Shown: positions 47,451-51,566 of the stretch, piece by piece
Layout: every line of letters begins with the position of its first letter
How positions within the stretch are numbered: position 1 is the stretch's first letter
Assembly (NCBI GenBank): GCA_029261815.1
Contig: JAJDAQ010000170.1
Coordinates: 1 to 51,566 of the forward strand
Direction: 5' to 3'
DNA from: Deltaproteobacteria bacterium
Lineage (GTDB): Bacteria > Myxococcota_A > UBA9160 > UBA6930
Length of the DNA: 51,566 nucleotides
Program-made: the position numbers and the translations under genes
The notes under the pieces: generated by a model
What the model was told of the DNA's origin: nothing
Database searches by the model: none
What the model saw: only the letters and a program-made list of their open reading frames with translations

Positions 47451-47485
47451 GTCCCACGGGGAAATCCCCGTAGGGACTCGCTTTT
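47451..47485 (+). terminator. Rho-independent terminator after the first ECF sigma gene
   Basis: GTCCCACGGGGA and TCCCCGTAGGGAC pair over 12 bp with one bulged T and a 2-nt loop, followed after TCGC by TTTT. It lies 37 nt after the stop, so the two sigma genes are probably separate transcripts. Confidence 0.8.
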
Positions 47486-47488
47486 GTT

Positions 47489-47504
47489 CGCCACTTTAGT
47501 GGCG
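47489..47504. promoter_or_regulatory. Perfect inverted repeat CGCCACT-TT-AGTGGCG, possible operator
   Basis: Seven-base arms with a 2-nt centre, extendable by GTT/AAC with a bulge. It sits between the terminator and the start of the second ECF sigma gene (47570), where the promoter of that gene should be, so it could be an operator. Confidence 0.45.
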
Positions 47505-47569
47505 CAACGACCACATCCCTTACGAGAGGTGAATGCCTTCCTGGGACGGGCACACGGCAGGAGTGCGCC

Positions 47570-48238
47570 TTGTCCGGTCCTACGAATTCGCGAGCCCCGT
47601 CCGCAGCCACGTCGAGTGCGCTCGCGAGCCCCCGGTTAGGGGGCAAACCGCTCGAGCCGCTCGATACCTGGACAGACGAGGCGCTGTTTGCCGAAGTGGC
47701 CCGGGGAAGCGAACCCCATTTCAACGTGCTGTACGAGCGCTATTTCCAGCGCATCTACGCATTCGTCTACCTGCGCATCCGCAATCACGCAGACGCAGAG
47801 GAGCTCACCCAGGAAACGTTCACGGTCGTCTTCCGCGCCGCCGAGGCGTGGGGCGGCCGCGCGAGTCCGCTGGCCTGGGTGTACGGCATCGCCAAGAACA
47901 CGATCTCGAACCACCTGAGGCGCCTCCGCACAGGGCGCGAACGGCTCGAGCAAGCGGGGCCGAATCCTCTCGTGACGACCTCACCGATCTGGTCGTACAC
48001 ACCGGAAGAGCAACTCGATCTCGATCGGTGCGCTTCGCAGTTGGACGAGCGGTTATCCGGCGTTGCCGCCTGGCAGGCCGAAGCTTTCCTATTACGTCAT
48101 GGCGAAAACTGCACGATCCCCGAGATCTCGAAACGGACGGGTCGCTCGAGCGACGCGGTGAGAAGCGGGTTGTATCGCGTGAAGAAGCTGTTGATGGAGG
48201 TGGGCGTCGATTCGTCGGCGCAGGAACGCCCCGAGTGA
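47570..48238 (+). CDS. ECF-type RNA polymerase sigma factor (second)
   Basis: A 222-residue protein from TTG 47570, with AGGAG 7 nt upstream. Region 2 (about 40-110) shows NVLYERYFQRIYAFVYLRI, AEELTQETFTVVFRAAEAW and LAWVYGIAKNTISNHLRRL. Region 4 (about 155-215) has AEAFLLRHGENCTIPEISKRTGRSSDAV. The N-terminal 30 residues are low complexity. It is a diverged relative of the sigma factor at 46734. The stop overlaps the next small gene (GTGA), so that product is a candidate partner, for example a cytoplasmic anti-sigma. Confidence 0.9.
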   Translation: MSGPTNSRAPSAATSSALASPRLGGKPLEPLDTWTDEALFAEVARGSEPHFNVLYERYFQRIYAFVYLRIRNHADAEELTQETFTVVFRAAEAWGGRASPLAWVYGIAKNTISNHLRRLRTGRERLEQAGPNPLVTTSPIWSYTPEEQLDLDRCASQLDERLSGVAAWQAEAFLLRHGENCTIPEISKRTGRSSDAVRSGLYRVKKLLMEVGVDSSAQERPE

Positions 48239-48489
48239 GCGGCCCCGCGCGTCGATGGATCGATTGGTTCCGCACGCGTAGGGATCGGCGAGATGGTCGC
48301 AGGAAACGGAGTTCGAAATTGCCCAAGGAAATCGCCGCAGAATTCTCCACGGAGGAGCTCATGGAGTTCCTCGAGGGGGATCTGCATCCGACCCAGGCGG
48401 ATCCGGAGTTCAAGGAACGGCTGCGCCGCGATCTCTGGGCAATGGTGCAGGAGCGCTACGGCCGCGGCACCGACGAAACCGAGCACTAG
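48235..48489 (+). CDS. Small charged protein coupled to the second ECF sigma factor
   Basis: An 84-residue soluble protein from GTG 48235, overlapping the sigma-factor stop by 4 nt. The first 30 residues are very basic (RRWIDWFRTRRDRRDGRRKR); the rest is helical and acidic (FSTEELMEFLEGDLHPTQADPEF, then a WAMVQERYG end). It has no cysteine or histidine zinc motif and no membrane segment, so it is not a ZAS or RskA-type anti-sigma. The tight coupling suggests a sigma-factor regulator, but this is inference. No family is recognised. Confidence 0.7.
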   Translation: MSGPARRWIDWFRTRRDRRDGRRKRSSKLPKEIAAEFSTEELMEFLEGDLHPTQADPEFKERLRRDLWAMVQERYGRGTDETEH

Positions 48490-48498
48490 CGAGCGGCG

Positions 48499-49149
48499 TT
48501 GGTTTCAGAGCGCTTGCCTCACGCAGCAGAAGGGCCACCTTCCGGGGCCGTGACAGCTCATCCCGGCGCACACGCAGCGGCTCTGCCGAGCCGCACCGAG
48601 ATCGAGGATCCCGCCGCACTGGGAGGACGGTTGCTCTCCCTCGGCGGCAAGCGGAACCCCGATGTCTGGTGGCTTCCCTCGGGTGAAGGCGGGATCGTCA
48701 TCAAGGACTTCGCCCCGCGGCCCGCGTGGGTGCGTGCCACGGTCGGTCGTTGGGTCACCGCACGGGAGTCGCGGGCTTGGAGCGCGCTCGACGGACACCC
48801 CGCAGTGCCGCGTTTCCTCGGCGGGATCGATCCGCTCGCGTTCGCGGTCGAGTACCGGCCCGGTCGGCGGCTGTCGTCTGCGCGGGGTGTCGGACCCGAT
48901 TTCCTCGAGCAACTCGAGGTCGCGCTATCAGAGATGCACGCTCGTGGCGTCGTTCATCTCGACCTGAAACACCGTGACAACATTCTCGAGGCCGACGCGG
49001 ACGGATCGCCGGTGTTGATCGACTTCGGGTCGGCCCTGGTGTTCAAGCGAGGCGGACTCGGCGCGCGCTGGTTTCTGCCGTGGCTTGCCCGGATCGATCG
49101 ATCAGCGTTGAGGAAGTGGCAGCGCAAACTGGGCGGAAGCCATCGTTAG
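48499..49149 (+). CDS. Small protein-kinase-like (RIO/LPS-kinase-like) protein
   Basis: A 216-residue protein; TTG 48499 is used, but GTG 48550 is also possible and neither has a clear ribosome-binding site. Kinase-fold marks: a lysine in GIVIKDFAPRP, a catalytic-loop-like HLDLKHRDNILE and the metal-binding LIDFGSA. Its compact size and these motifs resemble the RIO/WaaP (LPS heptose kinase) group more than eukaryote-type Ser/Thr kinases. The glycine-rich loop is weak. It follows the sigma-factor pair by 9 nt and converges on the exonuclease gene with a 4-nt overlap. Confidence 0.72.
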   Translation: MVSERLPHAAEGPPSGAVTAHPGAHAAALPSRTEIEDPAALGGRLLSLGGKRNPDVWWLPSGEGGIVIKDFAPRPAWVRATVGRWVTARESRAWSALDGHPAVPRFLGGIDPLAFAVEYRPGRRLSSARGVGPDFLEQLEVALSEMHARGVVHLDLKHRDNILEADADGSPVLIDFGSALVFKRGGLGARWFLPWLARIDRSALRKWQRKLGGSHR

Positions 49150-49730
49150 TCGCGACGAGCGGGTTCTCCCGGGATCGGTCGTGGGGCGAGGCGGCCGATG
49201 TAGTGGCGGAAGGTCTCGAGTGTGAGGCGTGCATCGGCCAGCGCGCGGTGCTCAACCTTGTCTTCGGCGAGGCCCGCGTGGGTCGCTGCCTGTCGGAGTG
49301 AGAGCGCCTCGATTGATTCGCCAGCGACCAGGGTCCACGAGTAATAGAGCGTGGCGAGGTCGATCACGTGATAGTCGAACGGATACGCGATGCCGCACGC
49401 CTTGTACGCCTTCTCGAGGAAGAGGACATCCATCCGTACGTTCTGGCCCGCGGGCACGATCTTGCGCCCGGCCGGCAGCATGTCGGCCAACTCGGTCAAT
49501 GCCTGGCGAACAGGGACACCTTCTTCGCGCCACAGCTTCTCGTCGTAGTGGAAGATCGCGGCCGCTTCCGCAGTGACCCGCTCGGGCCGGGGAATCACCT
49601 TCCATTCCTTCTCTCCGTGCTCGGCGAGACGCTCGTCCGTCAGGATCACGCCGACCTCGGTGATGTCGTGCAGCTCCGGGTCGAGGCCACCGAATTCGCA
49701 ATCGAGGAAGAGAAAGGAGAATTCGGCCAA
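49146..49730 (-). CDS. DEDDh-family 3'-5' exonuclease (RNase T/DnaQ-like)
   Basis: About 194 residues from TTG 49730, chosen because AGGAG lies 6 nt upstream and the first motif then starts near residue 8; the frame opens at GTG 49763. The acidic residues of the DEDDh set are visible: FLDCEFGG (Asp, Glu), GQNVRMDVLFL (Asp) and HRALADARLT (His, Asp). Such enzymes trim RNA or DNA 3' ends. The gene lies directly downstream of tRNA-Glu on the same strand, so it may be co-transcribed with the tRNA and could act on RNA (inference). Confidence 0.82.
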   Translation of the reverse strand: MAEFSFLFLDCEFGGLDPELHDITEVGVILTDERLAEHGEKEWKVIPRPERVTAEAAAIFHYDEKLWREEGVPVRQALTELADMLPAGRKIVPAGQNVRMDVLFLEKAYKACGIAYPFDYHVIDLATLYYSWTLVAGESIEALSLRQAATHAGLAEDKVEHRALADARLTLETFRHYIGRLAPRPIPGEPARRD

Positions 49731-49787
49731 CGGGGGCTCCTGCGGCAACCCCGCTGTCCGCACCGTCGAAGGGACGGGCGGGCGGAG

Positions 49788-49863
49788 TGGCGCTCCCTAC
49801 GGGAGTCGAACCCGTGTTTCAGCCTTGAGAGGGCCGCGTCCTAGGCCACTAGACGAAGGGAGC
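49788..49863 (-). tRNA. tRNA-Glu (anticodon CTC)
   Basis: On the minus strand the full cloverleaf folds: acceptor GCTCCCT/AGGGAGC, D arm around GTCTAGTGGCCTAGGAC, anticodon stem CGGCC/GGCTG with loop CTCTCAA (anticodon CTC), T arm ACGGG-TTCGACT-CCCGT, discriminator G and an encoded CCA. It decodes GAG. Confidence 0.95.
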
Positions 49864-49879
49864 ATTTGGAAGGTCGCGG

Positions 49880-49909
49880 ACCCTAGCCGCGGGAGCCTAG
49901 TGGTGTCAA
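49880..49909 (-). promoter_or_regulatory. Sigma-70 promoter of tRNA-Glu
   Basis: On the minus strand TTGACA (49909-49904) and TAGGGT (49885-49880) lie 18 nt apart. They are followed by a GC-rich discriminator, usual for stringently controlled stable-RNA promoters. The predicted start is about 10 nt before the mature tRNA 5' end. Confidence 0.75.
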
Positions 49910-50101
49910 TCCGTGGCCTGGCTACACCTGCGGGCACCTCTCGATCGGGCCTTCAGGAGACCGCGACTCCGCGCGACAATTCTCGGCACCATGCTTCGCG
50001 ATCCGGCCGATGGCGTCGCCGGCCGCTCGTCCCGCAACATCGCCGTGCGTGCGCGGGTTTGTGGGGGGCAACTGCGCGCTGCCGATGACGATCGCGGGAC
50101 T

Positions 50102-50117
50102 TGGCACGTCGCTTGCG
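50102..50117 (+). promoter_or_regulatory. Sigma-54 promoter of the first pilin gene
   Basis: TGGCACG-TCGC-TTGCG matches the -24/-12 consensus except for G in the last, weakly conserved, position. It lies 80 nt upstream of the pilin ATG; pilin genes are classic sigma-54/PilR targets. Confidence 0.82.
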
Positions 50118-50196
50118 GCTTCCGGTTCCAGGAACGGCCCGTTCGCGCATCGAAATAACGAGGGCGCGGCGGTGATCGGCTGCGGAGACCAGGCCC

Positions 50197-50769
50197 ATGA
50201 TGAATCGAAGAATCCGGAAACAAGGTTTCACGCTGATCGAATTGATGATCGTGGTGGCGATCATCGGCATCCTGGCCGCCATCGCGATCCCCAACTTCCT
50301 GATGTTCCAACTCCGCACGAAGACCAGTGAGGCCAAGATCAATCTGGCCGCGATTCGCACGGCGGAGGAAAGCCTGTTTGCCGAGATCGGGGCCTACCAG
50401 GATTCAGGCGGCGCCTTCGTCCCAGCGGGAGTGCCCGGTCCGACACGTCAGCCATGGACCCCGGGATCGCCTTTCGACGCGATGGGTTGGGCGCCCGAGG
50501 GATCGGTGTACTTCGTCTACAGCGCCGTGGTCGGGGGTGGGAACAACCGGGGGTACACGCTCGAAGCGAGAGGCGATCTCGACGGCAACGCCGCAGGTTC
50601 CGAGTTCGGCTATGTGCACCCATCGCCGATGGACGGGATTGCACCGCCGGGTTTGTCCGGCAATTGCCTCGCCTCCGGTGTTTGGGATGCCGCGGCGGTC
50701 CCGCCGGCTGCAGCGTTGTTCAACGCCGTCGGAGCTTGCGGCCCGAACGACGGCCGCAGCGACTTCTAG
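50197..50769 (+). CDS. Type IV pilin / type IVa major-pilin-like protein (first copy)
   Basis: A 190-residue prepilin. A short basic leader ends in the PilD site KQG|FTLIE, followed by the hydrophobic assembly helix LMIVVAIIGILAAIAIPNFL with the conserved Glu5. The globular part contains GWAPEGSVYFVYS, GGGNNRGYTLEA, an acidic DLDGN loop and FGYVHPSP. A cysteine pair near the C-terminus (CLASG ... GACG) may close a D-region disulfide loop. ATG 50197 or the adjacent ATG 50200 may be used. It is transcribed from a sigma-54 promoter and followed by a second, closely similar pilin gene. Confidence 0.93.
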   Translation: MMNRRIRKQGFTLIELMIVVAIIGILAAIAIPNFLMFQLRTKTSEAKINLAAIRTAEESLFAEIGAYQDSGGAFVPAGVPGPTRQPWTPGSPFDAMGWAPEGSVYFVYSAVVGGGNNRGYTLEARGDLDGNAAGSEFGYVHPSPMDGIAPPGLSGNCLASGVWDAAAVPPAAALFNAVGACGPNDGRSDF

Positions 50770-50908
50770 GGCCCGGATCCTTGGCGTCCGCACCTCCACG
50801 TCTGCGGAACCACGCCGAACGCCGGCTCGGTGACAATCCTCGTCAGTGAAATGACGATGTCCGTCACACTTTCTCGCGAATCCGCGGGAAGCCTTCCGTG
50901 CCCCGCGT

Positions 50909-50918
50909 GGAAATTTCC
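50909..50918. promoter_or_regulatory. Palindrome GGAAATTTCC, possible activator site
   Basis: A perfect 10-bp palindrome in otherwise GC-rich sequence, centred about 90 nt upstream of the predicted sigma-54 transcription start. The string GTGGAAATT around it also occurs in the dyad at 46536-46556. Confidence 0.4.
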
Positions 50919-50978
50919 GACGGGGCACCGCTTGTCTGGGTCCCTCCCTGCGCATGCGTGAAGGGTGTTATGCCAAGT

Positions 50979-50994
50979 TGGCACGTGGGTTGCT
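50979..50994 (+). promoter_or_regulatory. Sigma-54 promoter of the second pilin gene
   Basis: TGGCACG-TGGG-TTGCT matches the -24/-12 consensus fully and is followed by TTTCCCC, as at 46653. The predicted start near 51005 leaves a leader of about 100 nt. Confidence 0.86.
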
Positions 50995-51103
50995 TTTCCC
51001 CCGTGTCGAACGCCGAAACTGGCCAGCCGCAGCGCGCGGAACCCTCCATCGGAGCACGTTGCTCGATGCGGGTGAGCCAGGGATCAAGGAAAGAAAACAC
51101 ACC

Positions 51104-51566
51104 ATGCACAAGCTTCAGAACCGCAAGGGTGGCTTCACGCTCATCGAGTTGATGATCGTGGTCGCCATCATCGGGATCCTGGCGGCCATCGCCATCCCGA
51201 ACTTCCTCATGTTCCAGCTCCGCTCGAAGACGGGCGAGTCGAAGACCAACCTGGCCGCGATCCGCACGGCCGAAGAGGGCCTGTTCGCCGAATTCGGTGC
51301 CTACCAGGGCGCCATTCCGACGCCGGCCGCGATCCCGGGTTCGACCAAGAGCGTCTGGCCCAACCCGTCCCCGGGCTTCGACCCCGTTGGCTGGGCGCCG
51401 GAAGGCTCGGTCTACTACCAGTACTCCGTGGTCATCGGTGGTGGTAACAACCTCGGATACACGATTGACGCTGCCGGCGACCTCGACGGCGACACCGTGA
51501 ACTCCGACTTCGGTTACGTACACCCCTCGCCGTCCGATGGCGTGGCCCCGGTGGGTGCCGCTGGTG
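51104..51566 (+). CDS. Type IV pilin (second copy), 3' end outside the window
   Basis: The first 154 residues of a prepilin; the window ends before the stop. The leader MHKLQNRKGG is cleaved before FTLIE. The assembly helix is identical over some 20 residues to that of the first copy, and QLR-KT, LAAIRTAEE and FGAYQ nearby are shared. The globular part is similar but diverged: GWAPEGSVYYQYS, GGGNNLGYTIDAAGDLDGDTVNSDF (in parts) and YVHPSPSDG. The DLDGD loop resembles a calcium-binding loop. AAGGAAAG precedes the ATG. Two tandem pilins may be a major and an alternative subunit. Confidence 0.92.
   Translation, partial: MHKLQNRKGGFTLIELMIVVAIIGILAAIAIPNFLMFQLRSKTGESKTNLAAIRTAEEGLFAEFGAYQGAIPTPAAIPGSTKSVWPNPSPGFDPVGWAPEGSVYYQYSVVIGGGNNLGYTIDAAGDLDGDTVNSDFGYVHPSPSDGVAPVGAAG

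Larger units (their letters stand above)
49864..50196. other. Intergenic region between tRNA-Glu and the first pilin gene
   Basis: 333 nt between divergent genes. It contains the tRNA promoter (49880-49909, minus strand) and the sigma-54 promoter of the pilin gene (50102-50117). No conserved gene is visible. Confidence 0.7.
50770..51103 (+). other. Intergenic region between the two pilin genes
   Basis: 334 nt with no convincing gene. It holds the palindrome GGAAATTTCC (50909-50918) and the sigma-54 promoter of the second pilin gene (50979-50994). No clear terminator is seen after the first pilin gene. Confidence 0.7.

Noticed and set aside
49146..49863. tRNA-Glu as an integration site of a mobile element
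   Set aside because: No direct repeat of the tRNA 3' end and no integrase gene is seen on either side within the window.

Overview
The window is 51.6 kb of GC-rich DNA (roughly two thirds G+C by eye), densely coded and mostly on the plus strand. It carries no rRNA, insertion sequence, phage gene or CRISPR array. The gene content suggests a Gram-negative bacterium of the former Deltaproteobacteria (Myxococcota or a related uncultured lineage): sigma-54 activators and promoters, type IV pilins, DnaJ/TPR signalling proteins, TPR lipoproteins, a ferredoxin-type KorAB and a folate-dependent TrmFO. The phylum is inferred from gene content only.

Layout. 1-7.5 kb: 3' end of a mannose-1-phosphate guanylyltransferase gene, a Crp/Fnr regulator, an NtrB/NtrC-type two-component pair, a large TPR lipoprotein and a LysM protein, closed by a terminator. 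7.6-13.1 kb: the DNA-uptake, tRNA-modification, recombination and proteolysis cluster dprA-trmFO-xerC-hslV-hslU, without the topA often found inside it. 13.2-15.5 kb: a REC-GAF-GAF protein and argB. 15.7-20.1 kb: an unusual chaperone-signalling operon made of a DnaJ-TPR protein, a lidless Hsp70, a small protein sharing an N-terminal module with the DnaJ protein, and a PAS protein that looks like a dead histidine kinase. 20.1-24.2 kb: argG, a convergent ABC1/UbiB-type kinase and a REC-GAF-GGDEF diguanylate cyclase.

24.3-29.9 kb: aspS, a small LysM protein and a glpABC-like glycerol-3-phosphate dehydrogenase set with a shortened GlpC, all translationally coupled by 4-nt overlaps. 30-38.2 kb: central carbon genes mdh-sucC-sucD and, on the minus strand, korA-korB. 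Between them lie a membrane-anchored split-barrel protein, an APH-like kinase and a DUF2059 protein. Together mdh, sucCD and korAB cover consecutive TCA-cycle steps with a ferredoxin-linked 2-oxoacid step. 38.4-46.4 kb: a protein of unknown function, a PilF-like TPR lipoprotein, a RodZ-like HTH membrane protein, recO, glyS, ppdK (with a histone-like basic tail) and a lipoprotein.

46.4-51.6 kb is the regulatory end. Two ECF sigma factors are followed by a small charged protein and a kinase-like protein; then come a DEDDh exonuclease and tRNA-Glu(CTC) on the minus strand, and two tandem type IV pilin genes. Three near-identical sigma-54 promoters lie here, one before the first ECF sigma factor and one before each pilin. 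This suggests that a sigma-54 activator, possibly the one at 2.25 kb, co-controls pili and a sigma cascade. The two most unusual features are the lidless-Hsp70 operon and this sigma-54-to-ECF arrangement.
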